This document shows positions 25,442 to 38,429 of a stretch of 64,000 nucleotides of DNA, in pieces (position 1 is the first letter of the stretch; each line of letters starts with the position of its first letter). The translations under genes and the position numbers were made by a program. This stretch comes from Mycobacteroides chelonae. Its GTDB lineage: Bacteria; Actinomycetota; Actinomycetes; Mycobacteriales; Mycobacteriaceae. The DNA lies in NCBI RefSeq assembly GCF_016767715.1, contig NZ_CP050145.1, positions 3,286,001-3,350,000 on the forward strand, given 5' to 3'. The notes beneath the pieces are model-generated. The model saw only the letters and a list, made by a program, of their open reading frames with translations, was not told the DNA's origin and did no database searches.

Positions 25442-27820
25442 CTAGCTGGCGGCCTTCTTCGGCTCGGGTGCGGCCACAGGCAGCACCGAGGCGATGGCCG
25501 CCTCCAGCACTGCCTGCTCGGGACCGGTGCTGAGACAGAAGGTGTCGACCACCGAAGAACCGAGGGTGTTGACCCTGGCCCATGCGATGTCCACGCCGTG
25601 TCGTTCCAGGGTCGCGGTGATGCGCGCCAGCAGCCCAGGCGCATCGGAGGTGCGGATCTCCACGATCTGCTGGTCGAGGTTCCCGGCGGGCTCGAACCAG
25701 CGGATGCGCGGCGGCGCCGGCACGTAATTGGTGGGAACCGCGGGTGTCGCATCCCCGACAAGGCCGGTGGAGAACTGCGCTGACTCGCGTTCGCGCTCAT
25801 CGAGCGTCGCGATGATGTCGGTATCGCCGTCGATAGCGGAGATCAGCTGCTGGCGCAGCAGCCCCGCCGCCGGAGGCGATCCGAACCGCGGCGACACCTC
25901 GAAGGTGTTAATGGCCGAGCCGGCGTGGCTGGCCACCGAGGCCGAGAACACCCGCAACGAATTCAGCGACAGCACCCCGGCGGCCTTGTAGAGCAGTCCG
26001 CGTTGATCGGGCGCGATCATGCTCACGGTGTACATGTGCGGCGACCCCGCAGGCACCAGGCGGACCTGAACCCCACCATCGGCCGCCAGCGAAAGCAGTT
26101 CCGGATCAATGGGATCGGGTTCGGGCAGCGATTCACCACGCATCACCATCCGGCATTTGCGCACCAACTCCCCGATCAGCGACGCCTTCCAGTCACCCCA
26201 CACCCCCGGACCGGTGGCCAGCGAGTCCGCCTCGGCAAGCTGCTGCAACAACTCCAGCAGCAGCAGATCGCCGCCGAGTGTATTGACCACGGTGTCAATG
26301 GTTTCCGGGTCACCGAGATCACGCCGGGTGGCAGTGTTGGGCAGCAGCAGGTGATAACGCACGATCTTGGACAGCAAGTCCACATCGGACGGCCACAGCC
26401 CCAGCCGGGTACCGATCTGCACGGCCAGATCCGCCCCGACAACGCTGTGATCACCGCCGCGGCCCTTGCCGATGTCGTGCACCAGTGCACCGAGAACCAG
26501 CAGATCGGGGCGAGACACCCTGGTGGTGAAGGCGCTCGCTCGCGCGACTGTTTCGACAAGGTGCCTGTCGACGGTCCAGATGTGCACGATGTCGCGTGGC
26601 GGCAGATCCCGCACCGGCCCCCATTCAGGGAAGAGCCTGCCCCACAACCCGGTTCGGTCCAGCGCCTCGATGGTGGCGACCGCAGGCGGACCGGCCTCCA
26701 GCAGCACCAGCAGATCCTTGAGCGCCTCCCGTGGCCACGGCGCACGAAGCTCCGGTGCCGATTCGGCAAGCCGACTCAACGTGGACGAGGAGATCGGCAG
26801 TCCCGTGGTCGCCGATGCCGCCGCCACCCGCAGGATCAGCGACGGGTCGCGCTCGGGACGAGCATCACGGGCAAGCACCACCTCCCCGGCATGCTCCACC
26901 ACACCCTCGTCGATCGGACGGCGGACCGTGCGCCGCAGTACCGAAATGCCCCGCCGGGGAATCGAATTACCGGCCGTCCGCAGCCCTACATCCACCGAAT
27001 AGCTGATGGTGCGGGCGGCGTCGGACAGCATTCTGGCCAGATCAAACCGATCGCCGATACGCAGCGCCGCACCAATCTCGTCAGCGAACTGAGCCAGCAG
27101 TTGATCACGCTCCCGTCCGGCGACTCGGTGCAGTTCAGTGCGCACATCCAGGATTACTGCGTGCGCGCCATCGAACGACTTCGCCAGCCCGCTATCGGTG
27201 AGCTGGGCGATGGCCAGCGCCCGAAGTAGCTGAACATCGCGCAGACCGCCGCGGCCGGACTTCAGATCGGGTTCGGCCCGGTGTGCGATCTCGCCGCTGC
27301 GCCGCCATCGTGCCTGCGTGTACTCGATCAACTCGTCGAGTCGGGTCCGGATCTGCGAACGCCATTGTTGGCGTACGCCCCCGATCATCAGGCTGGACAA
27401 CTGCGCGTCCCCGGCGATATGCCTGGCATCGAGCAGCGCCAATGCCGCCGACATCTCCTGCCCGGCGACATGCAGGGTGTCGGCCACCGTGCGGACACTG
27501 TGGTCGAGCCGAATATTGGCGTCCCACAACGGGTACCACAGGCCGTCTGCGACCTCACTGAGAGTCTCCGTCGAGATGTTCTCGTCGTGCAGCAGCACCA
27601 GATCCAAATCCGAGTGCGGCAGCATCTCGCGGCGACCAAGTCCACCGAGTGCCACGATGGCAAATCCACTGGAGTCGGTGATGCCAACCTCAGCGGCCTT
27701 GGTTGTCAGCCAAAGCTCATTGAGGTCGGTCATCGCCTCGCGAATCGCGCCGGCATTCAGCCGGCCGCTATCACCGAGCAGCTGCGCCCTGGCGGCCACG
27801 AGGTCCGTTGCGGCGCCCAT
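25442..27820 (-). CDS. glnD: PII uridylyl/adenylyltransferase GlnD
   Basis: 792 residues. GlnD modifies and demodifies the PII protein according to nitrogen status; in actinobacteria the transfer is reported to be adenylylation. Domains in order: nucleotidyltransferase ([20 protein letters not shown], with D71 and D73), a helical linker, a mid-protein HD phosphohydrolase ([19 protein letters not shown]), and two C-terminal ACT domains ([20 protein letters not shown] and [20 protein letters not shown]). It is last in the amt-glnB-glnD operon, 19 bases after glnB. Confidence 0.96.
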   Translation of the reverse strand: MGAATDLVAARAQLLGDSGRLNAGAIREAMTDLNELWLTTKAAEVGITDSSGFAIVALGGLGRREMLPHSDLDLVLLHDENISTETLSEVADGLWYPLWDANIRLDHSVRTVADTLHVAGQEMSAALALLDARHIAGDAQLSSLMIGGVRQQWRSQIRTRLDELIEYTQARWRRSGEIAHRAEPDLKSGRGGLRDVQLLRALAIAQLTDSGLAKSFDGAHAVILDVRTELHRVAGRERDQLLAQFADEIGAALRIGDRFDLARMLSDAARTISYSVDVGLRTAGNSIPRRGISVLRRTVRRPIDEGVVEHAGEVVLARDARPERDPSLILRVAAASATTGLPISSSTLSRLAESAPELRAPWPREALKDLLVLLEAGPPAVATIEALDRTGLWGRLFPEWGPVRDLPPRDIVHIWTVDRHLVETVARASAFTTRVSRPDLLVLGALVHDIGKGRGGDHSVVGADLAVQIGTRLGLWPSDVDLLSKIVRYHLLLPNTATRRDLGDPETIDTVVNTLGGDLLLLELLQQLAEADSLATGPGVWGDWKASLIGELVRKCRMVMRGESLPEPDPIDPELLSLAADGGVQVRLVPAGSPHMYTVSMIAPDQRGLLYKAAGVLSLNSLRVFSASVASHAGSAINTFEVSPRFGSPPAAGLLRQQLISAIDGDTDIIATLDERERESAQFSTGLVGDATPAVPTNYVPAPPRIRWFEPAGNLDQQIVEIRTSDAPGLLARITATLERHGVDIAWARVNTLGSSVVDTFCLSTGPEQAVLEAAIASVLPVAAPEPKKAAS

Positions 27821-27839
27821 GTGATTACCGTCCTAAGTG

Positions 27840-29569
<1,730 letters not shown>

Positions 29570-29716
29570 TAGCGGCATTCCTCTCGGGGATCTTGAAGCT
29601 TGAACTCTGCCCATGCAGAGTGCGCAGCGGATGTTTCCGAGAGAGCGCGTGTGTGTTTCGCGTCTGTTACCGGTTTCGGCGGGCAGCAACGAAGCGACCC
29701 GGGATAGGCGGCGCCC

Positions 29717-31084
29717 TTACCCCAACAGAGCGTCGACGAAGGCCGGGGGCTCGAATGGGGCCAGATCGTCGGGGCCCTCCCCCAGGCCAACTAGCTTCAC
29801 CGGCACGCCAAGTTCACGCTGCACGTGAAAAACAATGCCGCCCTTGGCTGTTCCGTCAAGTTTGGTGAGCGCCACCCCGGTGATGTCTACCACGTCAGCG
29901 AACACCCGGGCCTGCGCTAAACCGTTCTGCCCAATCGTGGAGTCGAGAACCAGCAGCACCTCATCGACCTCGGCGCGCCGTTCCACGACACGTTTGATCT
30001 TGCCCAGCTCGTCCATGAGTCCGGTCTTTGTGTGCAGTCGCCCGGCGGTGTCGATCACCACCACATCGGCACCTTCGCGGATCCCGGCGTCGACGGCGTC
30101 GAAGGCGACCGAGGCGGGGTCGGCACCCTCGGCACCCCGCACCACCTGAGCACCCACGCGCTGCCCCCATGCCTGCAACTGGTCGGCCGCTGCGGCACGG
30201 AAGGTGTCCGCGGCCCCGAGCACCACCCGGCGTCCGTCGGCGACCAGCACCCGGGCCAGCTTGCCGACCGTGGTGGTCTTGCCCGTGCCATTCACCCCGA
30301 CGATGAGCAGCACCGAGGGTTTGTCGTTGTGCGGCAGCGCCTTGATCGACCGGTCGAGGTCGGGCTGCAGCTCATCGATGAGTACCTCGCGCAGCAGAGC
30401 CCGCGCCTGTGCCTCGGTGCGCACGCTGCGGGCGGCCATCTCGCTGCGCAGCCTGTCCACGATCGACGTGGTGACCGCGGTGCCGAGGTCGGCGATGAGC
30501 AGGGTGTCCTCGACCTCCTCCCACGATTCCTCGTCGAGGTCACCCGCACCCAGCAGGCCCAGCAGGCCCCGGCCCACGGCATTCTGCGAACTGGCCAGCC
30601 GTCCCCGCAATCGGTCGAGGCGTCCTGCCACCGGCGCGATCTCATCGAGCACCGCCGCGTGTTGCGGCTCTGGTTCGGCGACTGCCTCGGGCTCTGGTTC
30701 GGGCGCCGGTTCGGGTTCGGCGACCGCCTCGGGCTCTGGTTTGGGTGTCGCGGCGGGTTCAGGCTGCGGTTTCGGTTCAGCTGCGGGTTCAGGCAGCTGG
30801 ACATTGGAGATGGTGCGCCGCGGCGCGTCCCGCGGAACTTCGGCGTCATCGCCCACACTGGGCACGGGAGTTGCCTGCGCTCCGCCCTCACTGAAGGTGA
30901 TGGTGGACCCGGCGCTGTATCCGCCGGAACGGTCGGCCGGTGTGGCGCCCTCGGTGATCCCCGTGTTTGTGTCGGAACGTGTCAGGCTGATACGACGGGA
31001 GCGGTAACGCACCAGTCCGAAAACCAATGCAGCAAAAACCACGACGGCGACGATCGCGATGGCGATCCACACTTCAAAAGGCAC
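29717..31084 (-). CDS. ftsY: Signal recognition particle receptor FtsY
   Basis: 455 residues from GTG 31084, which gives the mycobacterial opening [18 protein letters not shown], a real N-terminal transmembrane helix. A long acidic linker follows (about 50-160) with imperfect PEP repeats ([15 protein letters not shown]). Then the NG domain: [36 protein letters not shown], ending [20 protein letters not shown]. FtsY receives Ffh-bound ribosomes at the membrane. In M. tuberculosis smc is adjacent; here a 3.4-kb plus-strand insert separates them. Confidence 0.96.
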   Translation of the reverse strand: MPFEVWIAIAIVAVVVFAALVFGLVRYRSRRISLTRSDTNTGITEGATPADRSGGYSAGSTITFSEGGAQATPVPSVGDDAEVPRDAPRRTISNVQLPEPAAEPKPQPEPAATPKPEPEAVAEPEPAPEPEPEAVAEPEPQHAAVLDEIAPVAGRLDRLRGRLASSQNAVGRGLLGLLGAGDLDEESWEEVEDTLLIADLGTAVTTSIVDRLRSEMAARSVRTEAQARALLREVLIDELQPDLDRSIKALPHNDKPSVLLIVGVNGTGKTTTVGKLARVLVADGRRVVLGAADTFRAAAADQLQAWGQRVGAQVVRGAEGADPASVAFDAVDAGIREGADVVVIDTAGRLHTKTGLMDELGKIKRVVERRAEVDEVLLVLDSTIGQNGLAQARVFADVVDITGVALTKLDGTAKGGIVFHVQRELGVPVKLVGLGEGPDDLAPFEPPAFVDALLG

Positions 31085-32111
31085 CAGGGCATTGTTACAG
31101 GAACGCAAGAAGCGCCACATTGACGCCTGCCTGAGCGATCCAGTGCAGTACGTCACCCGAACCACGGGACTGGAACGACTCGACCTGCCTTATATGGCGT
31201 TGCCCAATTCCAGCCTCGCCGGGGTTGACCTGTCCACCGAGTTTCTGGGCAAGCGATTGGCCGCTCCTGTTCTCATCGGAGCGATGACCGGCGGCGCGAA
31301 ACTTTCGGCCACCATCAATCGCAATCTCGCGGCCGCCGCCCAAGAGCTGGGCATCGGCATGATGCTGGGTTCGCAACGGGTGATGCTGGTCGACCCTGAC
31401 AGCGCGGCGACGTTCGCGGTGCGCGAGGTAGCACCCGACATCCTGCTGATCGGCAACATCGGGCTGGCGCAGCTCGGCAACACCGCGGCCGCCGCGCAGC
31501 TCAACGACCTGGTGCAGCGAGTGGGGGCGGATGCGCTGGCGGTGCACACCAATCCGCTGCAGGAGGCGGTACAGCCCGACGGCGACACCGATTTCACCGG
31601 TCAGGTGTATCGGCTCGCCGAGCTGACCCACGCGGTCGAATTTCCGGTGCTCCTCAAGGAGGTCGGCCATGGCATCAGTGGCGCCGCAGCGCGCCGCCTC
31701 AGCGGATGCCGTCTTGCGGCCATTGATGTCGCCGGCGCGGGCGGCACGTCCTGGGCCCGGGTGGAGCAGTTCGTCAGGTTCGGCGCCATCACCTCTCCCG
31801 AGCTCGCCGAATGGGGTATCCCGACAGCCGATGCGCTCGCCGAGGTGCATGCCGAGCTGCCGCACCTGCCTCTCGTCGGCTCGGGCGGCATACGCACCGG
31901 GATGGACGCTGCCAAGGCGATCGCACTGGGCGCCAGCGTCGTGTCGGTCGCGCTCCCTCTCTTGGCACCGGCGGTGCAGTCGCCGCAGGCAGTGATCGCC
32001 TGGCTCGAACAATTCCTCGACGAGCTGCGCATCGCCATGCACTGTGCCGATGTCAATACGATCGCCCAGCTGCGGCGAGTTTCACTGCGTCCGCGCTCAA
32101 GCCCCCGCTAA
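31059..32111 (+). CDS. fni: Type II isopentenyl-diphosphate delta-isomerase
   Basis: Up to 350 residues. The FMN/NADPH-dependent type II enzyme interconverts IPP and DMAPP for isoprenoid synthesis. Family blocks: [11 protein letters not shown] near the start, [66 protein letters not shown] and [20 protein letters not shown]. The ATG at 31059 overlaps the divergent ftsY start by 26 bases; TTG 31092 would avoid this and still keep the conserved N-terminus. M. tuberculosis is remembered to carry the unrelated type I enzyme (Rv1745c). Confidence 0.92.
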   Translation: MAIHTSKGTRALLQERKKRHIDACLSDPVQYVTRTTGLERLDLPYMALPNSSLAGVDLSTEFLGKRLAAPVLIGAMTGGAKLSATINRNLAAAAQELGIGMMLGSQRVMLVDPDSAATFAVREVAPDILLIGNIGLAQLGNTAAAAQLNDLVQRVGADALAVHTNPLQEAVQPDGDTDFTGQVYRLAELTHAVEFPVLLKEVGHGISGAAARRLSGCRLAAIDVAGAGGTSWARVEQFVRFGAITSPELAEWGIPTADALAEVHAELPHLPLVGSGGIRTGMDAAKAIALGASVVSVALPLLAPAVQSPQAVIAWLEQFLDELRIAMHCADVNTIAQLRRVSLRPRSSPR

Positions 32112-32185
32112 ACAGGCCAGACCCGTCATACACTGCGGGAGTCACACCGTGTTGGCTGTGTTTTGGGTCCCAGGAGGTTCTTGGC

Positions 32186-32707
32186 ATGAATATCCAATTC
32201 GGGGGACGTAATAAATTTCGGGCCGTGGCGCGGACCCTTGCGGTCACCGTCGCAGTGTTGTTGATATCGGCCGGCATCGTCCGGGCGCCTGTGGCGCGAG
32301 CCGATTCCCTGCTCGATTTCACCGGAACCACCGTCTCGGGCGCGCCCTTCAACGGTGCCAGCCTCAAGGGCAAGCCGGTCGTGCTGTGGTTCTGGGCCGC
32401 CTATTGCCCGTTCTGCAACGGCGAGGGACCGCATGTGAGTGCGGTATCGGCGGCTAATCCCCGCGTCACCTTCGTCGGCATCTCCGGCCGCGGTTCGGTG
32501 GGAGAAATGGAGGGATTCATTTCGCGCTACAACCTTCACTTCACCAACCTCAACGACGCCGACGGTTCGTTGTGGCGGCAGTTCGGTGTGCCCTGGCAGC
32601 CGGCCTACCTGTTCATCAACTCCAACGGCACCTCGGACTTTGTGAACAACCCGACATCGTCGATGTCCGAACAGGAGCTCAGCGACCGGGTGAAGGCACT
32701 GACCTGA
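32186..32707 (+). CDS. Secreted thioredoxin-fold protein, MPT53/TlpA-like
   Basis: 173 residues. AGGAGG lies seven bases before the ATG. A long signal peptide (about 1-39, ending VARA-DS) leads to a thioredoxin domain with active site C74-P-F-C77 in VVLWFWAAYCPFCNGE, then VTFVGISGRGSVGEM and the cis-Pro region VPWQPAYLFI. This is the layout of mycobacterial MPT53 (Rv2878c), an extracytoplasmic thiol oxidoreductase. The next gene encodes CcdA, which would pass electrons across the membrane to it; stop and start overlap. Confidence 0.92.
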   Translation: MNIQFGGRNKFRAVARTLAVTVAVLLISAGIVRAPVARADSLLDFTGTTVSGAPFNGASLKGKPVVLWFWAAYCPFCNGEGPHVSAVSAANPRVTFVGISGRGSVGEMEGFISRYNLHFTNLNDADGSLWRQFGVPWQPAYLFINSNGTSDFVNNPTSSMSEQELSDRVKALT

Positions 32708-33540
32708 CCTCGCTTGCCTTTGCAGCCGGGCTGATCGCCGCGCTCAACCCGTGCGGATTCGCCTTATTGCCGGTCTATCTCGCCCTTGTGGTGCGCGGAC
32801 CCGGTGCCGAAATCGGCAAGTCGCGGGCTTTGGCTCGCGCGGTCATCGCCACCGTGGTGATGGCAGCCGGGTTCGTCGCGGTCTTCACCGTTTTCGGGTT
32901 GTTGACGGTGTCGGTGGCGTCCGTGGTGCAGCGGTATCTGCCGTTTGTGACGGTGGTCTTCGGAATCGGTCTGGTGATCCTCGGTCTGTGGCTGTTGTCC
33001 GGCCGCGACATCATCGCGCTCATGCCCAAGGTGCTGGATGCCAATGCCCCCACCACCCGGCTGGGCTCCATGTTCGGCTACGGCGTGGGATACGCGGTGG
33101 CCTCGTTGTCCTGCACCATCGGCCCCTTCCTGGCAGTCACCAGTACCACCTTTGAAAGCGGCTCGCTGTTCGACGGTGTCATGGTCTATCTGGCGTACGC
33201 CTCCGGTATCACCCTGGTGGTAGGCACGCTGGCCGTGTCCACCGCATTGGCAAGCACGGTCCTGCTGAACGCCATGCGGCGCGCATTGCCCTATCTGAAT
33301 CGGATCAGCGGCGCCATCCTTCTGGTGGTCGGCGCCTACGTGGGCTATTACGGCAGCTACGAGGTCAGGCTGTTCCACGCCAACGGCAACCCCGACGACC
33401 CGATCATCAACGCGGCCGGGAAGATTCAGCGCACAATCTCAGGCTGGGTGTATCTGCACGGCGCCTGGCCGTGGTTGTTCATCCTCGGGTTGGTGGCGGT
33501 CGGCGCGGCCATTTGGTGGCGTAATACCGCGAAGGAATAG
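32704..33540 (+). CDS. ccdA: CcdA/DsbD-type membrane electron carrier
   Basis: 278 residues with six transmembrane segments plus a C-terminal seventh. LAFAAGLIAALNPCGFALLP holds the first redox Cys (C17) and YAVASLSCTIGPFLAVT the second. The frame has no ATG, GTG or TTG near the right place; CTG 32704, overlapping the thioredoxin stop as CTGA, gives exactly the family N-terminus and is the best start. CcdA moves reducing power from cytoplasmic thioredoxin to outside partners, here surely the protein encoded just upstream. The pair resembles Rv2878c-Rv2877c. Confidence 0.9.
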   Translation: MTSLAFAAGLIAALNPCGFALLPVYLALVVRGPGAEIGKSRALARAVIATVVMAAGFVAVFTVFGLLTVSVASVVQRYLPFVTVVFGIGLVILGLWLLSGRDIIALMPKVLDANAPTTRLGSMFGYGVGYAVASLSCTIGPFLAVTSTTFESGSLFDGVMVYLAYASGITLVVGTLAVSTALASTVLLNAMRRALPYLNRISGAILLVVGAYVGYYGSYEVRLFHANGNPDDPIINAAGKIQRTISGWVYLHGAWPWLFILGLVAVGAAIWWRNTAKE

Positions 33541-33551
33541 CTCATCGGGCG

Positions 33552-33557
33552 TAGCAT
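33552..33557 (+). promoter_or_regulatory. Candidate -10 box for a leaderless metallothionein message
   Basis: TAGCAT fits the mycobacterial TANNNT -10 pattern and ends 7 bases before ATG 33565. With that spacing transcription would begin at or next to the A of the start codon, giving a leaderless message. No Shine-Dalgarno sequence precedes this ATG, in agreement. Confidence 0.4.
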
Positions 33558-33564
33558 CATATGC

Positions 33565-33678
33565 ATGACTAGCAATGAGACCGTCGCGCCCGAGACCTCT
33601 GCGAGCTGCGACAACCCGAACTGCACCTGCACCAACTGTCAGTGTGGGGCCAATTGCTCCTGCGGCTCCGATAAGTAG
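33565..33678 (+). CDS. Tiny cysteine-rich metallothionein
   Basis: A 37-residue protein with seven cysteines: C15, C20, C22, C25, C27, C31 and C33. The core reads CDNPNCTCTNCQCGANCSCG, almost entirely CxC and CxxC units with no aromatic residue, which is the build of a metallothionein that wraps several Cu(I) or Zn(II) ions. The first 14 residues are polar and cysteine-free. It differs from mycobacterial MymT (about 53 residues, remembered) in length and spacing. It lies 24 bases after ccdA, with its own likely -10 box. Codons are GC-rich at third positions, supporting coding. Confidence 0.82.
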   Translation: MTSNETVAPETSASCDNPNCTCTNCQCGANCSCGSDK

Positions 33679-33690
33679 CTTCTGGGAATA

Positions 33691-33720
33691 CTCACGGCGC
33701 ACACGCGCGTTCGCCGTGAG
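33691..33720. repeat. Perfect 9-base inverted repeat before the LLM gene
   Basis: CTCACGGCG (33691-33699) and CGCCGTGAG (33712-33720) are exact reverse complements with a 12-base spacer. It starts 13 bases after the metallothionein stop and ends directly at the GTG of the next gene. It may terminate the metallothionein message or act as an operator or translation-blocking hairpin for the LLM gene. No U-tract follows. Confidence 0.55.
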
Positions 33721-34557
33721 GTGACCACACCAGAGTTCGCACCGTACGGCTTCTTCACCCTCTACTCGGCGGTGGACGCAGATCTCTTGCGCGCTGTCGA
33801 GGATCTGGGATTCGACACAGCGTGGCTGGGTGGTTCGCCTCCCGCCGATTTACCGTGGGTCGATCCGTTGCTGTCCGCGACCGAGCGGATCCGGATCGTG
33901 ACGGCGATCGTGAACATCTGGTCCGCGCCCGCTCGCGAGGCCGGCGCATCGTGGCAGCGCATCGAGGCCGCCCATCCCGGACGGTTCATTCTGGGCATTG
34001 GCGCCGGCCACCCGGAAATCGACAGCGGCGTCGCCTACAAGCCGTACACCGGACTCGTCGACTACCTCAATGTTCTCGACGAAGTCGGTGTGCCCCAGGA
34101 GGGCCGGGCACTCGCCGCGCTGGCCGAGAAGTCGCTCAAACTTGCCGTAGACCGCTCCGCGCTGGCCCACCCATATCTCACAACCCCCGCGCATACCCGT
34201 TGGGCACGTGAACTTCTGGGACCCGACGCGATCATCGTGCCGGAGCAGAAAGTGGTACTCACCACCGATGCCGACGAGGCCCGCGCGCTCGGCCGCCAGG
34301 CCCTGGACGTGTACCTCGGCCTGACCAACTACCTGACCATGCTGGAGCGTTTCGCGGGCAGCAAGGAGGATCTGGTCAAGCCCGGTAGCGACAAACTGGT
34401 CGATGCCCTCGTCGCCTACGGCACTCCGGAACAGATCGCGGGCCGGCTGCAGGAGCACCGGGATGCCGGTGCCACCCAGGTGGCCATCCAGGTATTGGGT
34501 GATCCCGCCAAACGCGCTGAGGCGCTAGGTGTTTTGGCTCGCGAGCTGGGTCTCTAG
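33721..34557 (+). CDS. LLM class, probably F420-dependent oxidoreductase
   Basis: 278 residues from GTG 33721. Luciferase-like barrel blocks: [50 protein letters not shown], then [20 protein letters not shown] and [23 protein letters not shown] and the length suit the short F420-type group common in mycobacteria. Substrate unknown. It directly follows a perfect inverted repeat and its 3' end overlaps smc by 33 bases. Confidence 0.87.
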   Translation: MTTPEFAPYGFFTLYSAVDADLLRAVEDLGFDTAWLGGSPPADLPWVDPLLSATERIRIVTAIVNIWSAPAREAGASWQRIEAAHPGRFILGIGAGHPEIDSGVAYKPYTGLVDYLNVLDEVGVPQEGRALAALAEKSLKLAVDRSALAHPYLTTPAHTRWARELLGPDAIIVPEQKVVLTTDADEARALGRQALDVYLGLTNYLTMLERFAGSKEDLVKPGSDKLVDALVAYGTPEQIAGRLQEHRDAGATQVAIQVLGDPAKRAEALGVLARELGL

Positions 34558-37500
34558 GCCGCGCATACGCTGCGAGACCACCTGCGTGATGCCGTCATCG
34601 CGCATGCTGACGCCGTAGAGCGCGTCCGCGACCTCCATCGTCGGCTTCTGGTGCGTGATCACGATGAGCTGCGACTTCTCCCGCAGTTGCTCGAACAGTC
34701 CGATCAGGCGCTGCAGGTTGACGTCGTCGAGCGCGGCTTCGACCTCGTCCATCACATAGAAGGGTGAGGGCCGCGCGCGGAAGATCGCCACCAGCATGGC
34801 GACCGCGGTCAGTGACTTCTCGCCACCGGAGAGCAGTGACAGGCGCTTGACCTTCTTACCCGGGGGGCGCGCCTCCACTTCGATACCGGTGGTGAGCATG
34901 TCGTTGGGGTCGGTGAGTACCAACCGGCCTTCACCACCGGGGAACAACGACGAGAACACGCCCTTGAACTCGTGTTCCACATCGGCATACGCCTCGGTGA
35001 AGACCTGCAGAATGCGCGCGTCGACGTCGGCGACGACATCGAGCAGATCCTTGCGGGCCGCCTTGACATCCTCGAGCTGCGTGGACAGGAAGTTGTAGCG
35101 CTCCTCCAGAGCCGCGAACTCTTCCAGGGCAAGAGGATTCACCTTGCCGAGCTCGCGTAGGTCCTTCTCGGCGCGCTTGGCGCGGCGCTCCTGAGTGTCC
35201 CGGTCGAACGGCATGGGCTGCGGCGCGCTCACCTGCTCACCACGCTCGCGGGCCTGCTCGTATTCGTCTAGTTCCTGCTGCGAGGGCGGCAACTCGACAT
35301 GCGGACCGTACTCGGCGATGAGGTCGTCGGCGGCCATACCGAACTGTTCGAGTACCTGCTCGGAGAGCTGCTCGATGCGCAGGGCCGCTTGGGCTTTGGC
35401 AACTTCATCGCGATGCAGCGCATCGGTCAGACGCGCCAGGCTTTGCGTGTGTTCGCGGACTTCCTCACGCACCGCACCCATCGCGGCGGTGTGTTGCGCG
35501 CGGGTCGCGCCGAGCAAGTCCCGACGCGCGGACGCCGCGGCGACCACGTGTTCAAGGCGAGCCGCAACCAACCGTCCCGACTCGGCCACCGCGGCCGCCA
35601 CCGCGGCCGCCCGCATCCGGCTGGCCGCCGCTCGCTCAGCCCGCACACGCGCCTCGCGCTCGGCCGTCGCGGCACGGCGCAACGAATCAGATTTACCGCG
35701 AACGGAATTCACCCGTTCCTCGGAGGTACGTACCGCCAGGCGCGCCTCGATCTCAACCGAACGCGCCTCTTCCAGTTCGATGGCCATGTCGTCGCGGTCA
35801 ATCGGCTCGTCATCGAACAGGTTGGGCGCCTCTTCGGCATTGCGCAGCCGCGACTCGACCTCAGCCAGCTCCTCCATCGTCTTGGCGCGGCCCAGTTCGA
35901 GCTGATCACGTTGCAGGGTGAGCTTTTTCACCTCGTCGGAGGCAACACGGACGTCTTGGCCGACCCGGCCCAGCTGCTCATACACCGCGGAGATGGCCGC
36001 ATCGGATTCATTGAGAGCGGCCAGTGCCTGCTCGGCGGTGTCCTGACGGGCGGTCTGCTCTGCCAGCGCGCCGGCCAGCGCGGCGGAAATCTCGCCCACC
36101 TGAGTCTCGGTGGCCCGCAGTTCTTCCCCCGCAGCCTCGATGGCGGCCTGGACCTCCAGCGTGCTCTGCTTTTTGTCGGAGCCGCCGGCAACCCACCCGG
36201 CGCCCACCCGGTCGCCGTCGATGGTCACGGCCCGCAGCAATGGGTTGGCCAGCACCACTTCGATGGCGGCGCCCAGCTCATCGACGACCACCACCGAGGC
36301 CAGCATCGCCGACACCGCCGTGGCCAACCGTTCGGGCGCCTCCACCAGATCGGCCGCCCAGTGCGCCCCGGGCGGCAGAGCGATCGCCGGACGTGTGTGC
36401 GTGTGTGCGGGCCAGTCGCCGAACACAATCGCTGCTCGACCGCCGTCGGAAGCCTTCAGTGCGGCCACCGCCGCCTGCGCCGCGGCGGGATTCTCGGCAG
36501 CCACCGCGTCCGCGGCCGGGCCCATCGCGGTCGCTATGGCGCCCTGATAACCGGGCCGCACCTTGACCAGCTGCGCGATAGATCCGAAAATTCCTGCACC
36601 ACTGCGATTCTCAGCGAGCCAGGCCGAGCCGTCCTTGCGTTCCAGGCCAATGGCCAGCGCGTCGATACGAGCCTTGAGCGAGGCGATCTGCCGTTCGGCC
36701 TGCCTTTCGGCCGACTGCAGCTCTGCCACGCGTTCATTGGCGATCGACAACGCCGAGACCGAGCGCTCGTGGTGCTCGTCCAGTCCGACCTCGCCCTGGT
36801 CCAGCTCGGCCACCCGCGCCTTGACCGTGTCGAACTCGGTCTGTGCGACCTCGCCGCGCACCGTCGCCTCCCCGATCGCATCGGTGAGTCGCTGCGCCTG
36901 ACCGTCAATCGATTCCAGTCGCGTGCGCATCGTGTCGACCTGACCGGTAAGCCGGGCCAGGCCCTCACGGCGGTCCGCCTCGGCGGCGACAGCGGCCAGG
37001 TGCTGGCGCTGCGCCTGGGCGACGGCAGCCTCCTTGGCCGACAACTCGGCCTTCGCCATGGTCAGCTGCTCGGTGACCGTTTCCAGCTGCGCGATCAGCA
37101 GTCGTTCCTGCTCGGCCACGCGCTCCGCCTGCGCCTCCAGCTCTTCGGGATCCGGTCCGGTCGGCGCGGCCACCACTTCATCGAGGTGGCTGGCCCGCTC
37201 GCCGGCGATCCGGACCGTGGCGCTGACCCGTTCGGCGAGCGCCGAGAGCCGGAACCAGGTCTGCTGGGCCAACTCGGCCTGCGGCATGAGCTCGCTCAGT
37301 GCCGTCTCGTGCTCGGTCAGCAGGGCGGTGGCCACGTCGAGCTTCTCGCTGATCTCCGCGTGTTGCTTGCGCAGCGCCGTCTCGGCATCGTTGGTTCCGT
37401 CGAAGTCCGCCCGGCGAGTCACCAGGTCATCGGCGGCCAGACGCAGTCGTGCATCGCGCAGATCGGCCTGCACTGTGGCGGCGCGGCGCGCAACTTCCGC

Positions 37501-38124
37501 TTGGCGGCCAAGAGGTTTGAGTTGACGACGTAACTCGGTGGTGAGGTCGGTGAGCCGGGCCAAGTTGGCGGCCATCGACTCAAGCTTGCGAACCGCTTTT
37601 TCCTTGCGCTTACGGTGCTTGAGCACACCGGCCGCTTCCTCGATGAAGGCGCGACGATCCTCCGGCCGCGATTCCAGGATCTGCGACAGGCGCCCCTGCC
37701 CGACGATGACGTGCATTTCCCGGCCGATACCCGAGTCAGACAGCAGCTCCTGGACGTCCATCAGCCGGCAGCTCTGGCCGTTGATTTCGTACTCACCGGC
37801 GCCGTCCCGGAACATCCGACGGGTGATCGACACCTCGGAGTATTCGATCGGCAGCGCATGGTCGGAGTTGTCGATCGTCAGGGTCACTTCGGCACGCCCC
37901 AACGGAGCGCGGGTCGACGTCCCCGCGAAAATGACGTCTTCCATCTTGCCGCCGCGCAGGGCCTTGGCGCCCTGTTCGCCCATCACCCAGGACAGGGCAT
38001 CCACAACATTGGACTTACCCGAACCATTGGGGCCGACGACGCAGGTGATACCCGGCTCCAGACGCAGAGTCGTCGGCGAAGCAAAGGACTTGAAGCCCTT
38101 CAGCGTCAGACTCTTGAGGTGCAC
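34525..38124 (-). CDS. smc: Chromosome segregation ATPase SMC
   Basis: 1199 residues. Walker [11 protein letters not shown] (31-38) and the opening [15 protein letters not shown] are at the N-terminus; the ABC signature [14 protein letters not shown] and Walker [17 protein letters not shown] are at the C-terminus, so the head forms by folding back. Between lie two long coiled coils rich in Ala, Glu, Arg and Gln, interrupted near the middle by the hinge ([20 protein letters not shown] and onward). SMC dimers with ScpAB organise the chromosome. Next upstream gene is acyP, 26 bases away. Confidence 0.97.
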   Translation of the reverse strand: MHLKSLTLKGFKSFASPTTLRLEPGITCVVGPNGSGKSNVVDALSWVMGEQGAKALRGGKMEDVIFAGTSTRAPLGRAEVTLTIDNSDHALPIEYSEVSITRRMFRDGAGEYEINGQSCRLMDVQELLSDSGIGREMHVIVGQGRLSQILESRPEDRRAFIEEAAGVLKHRKRKEKAVRKLESMAANLARLTDLTTELRRQLKPLGRQAEVARRAATVQADLRDARLRLAADDLVTRRADFDGTNDAETALRKQHAEISEKLDVATALLTEHETALSELMPQAELAQQTWFRLSALAERVSATVRIAGERASHLDEVVAAPTGPDPEELEAQAERVAEQERLLIAQLETVTEQLTMAKAELSAKEAAVAQAQRQHLAAVAAEADRREGLARLTGQVDTMRTRLESIDGQAQRLTDAIGEATVRGEVAQTEFDTVKARVAELDQGEVGLDEHHERSVSALSIANERVAELQSAERQAERQIASLKARIDALAIGLERKDGSAWLAENRSGAGIFGSIAQLVKVRPGYQGAIATAMGPAADAVAAENPAAAQAAVAALKASDGGRAAIVFGDWPAHTHTRPAIALPPGAHWAADLVEAPERLATAVSAMLASVVVVDELGAAIEVVLANPLLRAVTIDGDRVGAGWVAGGSDKKQSTLEVQAAIEAAGEELRATETQVGEISAALAGALAEQTARQDTAEQALAALNESDAAISAVYEQLGRVGQDVRVASDEVKKLTLQRDQLELGRAKTMEELAEVESRLRNAEEAPNLFDDEPIDRDDMAIELEEARSVEIEARLAVRTSEERVNSVRGKSDSLRRAATAEREARVRAERAAASRMRAAAVAAAVAESGRLVAARLEHVVAAASARRDLLGATRAQHTAAMGAVREEVREHTQSLARLTDALHRDEVAKAQAALRIEQLSEQVLEQFGMAADDLIAEYGPHVELPPSQQELDEYEQARERGEQVSAPQPMPFDRDTQERRAKRAEKDLRELGKVNPLALEEFAALEERYNFLSTQLEDVKAARKDLLDVVADVDARILQVFTEAYADVEHEFKGVFSSLFPGGEGRLVLTDPNDMLTTGIEVEARPPGKKVKRLSLLSGGEKSLTAVAMLVAIFRARPSPFYVMDEVEAALDDVNLQRLIGLFEQLREKSQLIVITHQKPTMEVADALYGVSMRDDGITQVVSQRMRGLETQLASQNT

Positions 38125-38150
38125 AGCGGGCCAGAATACCGGTCTTGGCG

Positions 38151-38429
38151 CTAACGCTCGCTAAACCCGGAAACAGGCTCGCCGGGCTGCTGCCAGCTAT
38201 CCACCACAAGATCTACGCGACCTGGCGTTTCACCGCTGTTCAACTTGGCAAGCAGCTGTTCACACTCGACCTTGTCCCCTTGCGCGACGACGTATACCCG
38301 GCCGTCGCGTGCGTTCGCGGCATATCCGGTCAGGCCGAGTTCAAGGGCGCGGGATCGCACCCACCAGCGGAACCCGACTCCCTGGACATGTCCGTGCACC
38401 CAGGCGTCAAGGCGGACCTCAGGACTCAA
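38151..38429 (-). CDS. acyP: Acylphosphatase
   Basis: 92 residues. Acylphosphatase hydrolyses carboxyl-phosphate bonds. The catalytic pair is visible: the Arg in [20 protein letters not shown] and the Asn in [18 protein letters not shown]. It lies between osmC, whose end it overlaps by 11 bases, and smc, as in Rv2923c-Rv2922A-Rv2922c. Confidence 0.95.
   Translation of the reverse strand: MSPEVRLDAWVHGHVQGVGFRWWVRSRALELGLTGYAANARDGRVYVVAQGDKVECEQLLAKLNSGETPGRVDLVVDSWQQPGEPVSGFSER

Noticed and set aside
35299..37533. Long plus-strand frame opposite smc
   Set aside because: Antisense shadow of the SMC coiled-coil region.
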